DNA of 6,783 nt from Flavobacteriaceae bacterium (GTDB lineage Bacteria > Bacteroidota > Bacteroidia > Flavobacteriales > Flavobacteriaceae): the NCBI GenBank assembly GCA_019090365.1, contig JAHRWC010000044.1, positions 1 through 6,783 on the forward strand, in the 5' to 3' direction. Each line of letters begins with the position of its first letter. Positions within the stretch are counted from its first letter, which is position 1. Made by a program: the position numbers and the translations under genes. Below the pieces are notes generated by a model that saw only the letters and a list, made by a program, of their open reading frames with translations, searched no databases and was not told the origin of the DNA. Of the stretch, positions 6,656 through 6,783 are shown piece by piece.

Positions 6656-6783
6656 ATGTCGAATCTTCTTCAGTTTATTCTATCAAAAACTCAACTCCCT
6701 GAAAACGGAATTAAAAATACAGTTGCCTTATTAAATGAGGATTGTACGATTCCTTTTATTGCTCGATATAGAAAGGAAAGAAC
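6656..6783 (+). CDS. tex: Tex-family RNA-binding transcription accessory protein, first 42 codons (3' end outside the window)
   Basis: The frame from the ATG at 6656 stays open to the window end and encodes an N-terminus beginning MSNLLQFILSKTQLPENGIK. The next part reads TVALLNEDCTIPFIARYRKER, matching the highly conserved Tex signature 'LL-E-ATIPFIARYRKE-TG' near the start of the family. Tex proteins are cytoplasmic, around 700-780 residues, with a helical N-terminal region, a YqgF-like domain, helix-hairpin-helix motifs and a C-terminal S1 RNA-binding domain; only the first 42 codons are visible here. An ATG at 6642 is followed immediately by a stop codon, which leaves 6656 as the sensible start. 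It is a core gene, so it likely marks the downstream edge of the accessory cassette. Confidence 0.9.
   Translation, partial: MSNLLQFILSKTQLPENGIKNTVALLNEDCTIPFIARYRKER

Overview
The window looks like chromosomal DNA from a marine or environmental member of the Flavobacteriaceae (Bacteroidetes). It is AT-rich, the genes lack Shine-Dalgarno sequences, one promoter carries a clear Bacteroidetes-type -7 box (TAnnTTTG), and the methionyl-tRNA synthetase has a KISTS form of the KMSKS loop plus a C-terminal OB-fold tRNA-binding domain. All genes lie on the + strand. No mobile element, CRISPR array, tRNA or rRNA gene was seen, and no gap between genes exceeds about 120 bases.

Layout: (1) 1-1311, the 3' two-thirds of metG, cut by the window edge. 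(2) 1417-2013, a TetR-family repressor with its own promoter and an operator-like site overlapping that promoter. (3) 2014-2128, a regulatory gap with two more copies of the same operator-like site. (4) 2129-4468, a 12-helix RND/MMPL-type inner-membrane transporter. (5) 4485-5258, a secreted periplasmic protein of the LolA-like 'outer membrane lipoprotein-sorting' type, 16 bases behind the transporter. (6) 5259-5370, a gap with a perfect 12-bp inverted repeat. (7) 5371-6585, a secreted protein with outer-membrane beta-barrel features. (8) 6586-6655, a gap with a 10-bp stem-loop. (9) 6656 to the end, the first 42 codons of tex. The outer two genes are housekeeping genes; the four between them form one accessory cassette.

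The cassette reads as a self-contained trans-envelope transport unit: an energised inner-membrane pump, a periplasmic carrier with a lipid-binding fold, and an outer-membrane barrel. It is controlled by a TetR repressor that probably also represses itself. Unlike a classical AcrAB-TolC pump it has no membrane-fusion protein and no TolC-type channel. The substrate cannot be read from the sequence; a hydrophobic molecule or lipid fits the parts best. This cassette, its shared 11-base operator motif and the cysteine cluster in the repressor are the points most worth following up.
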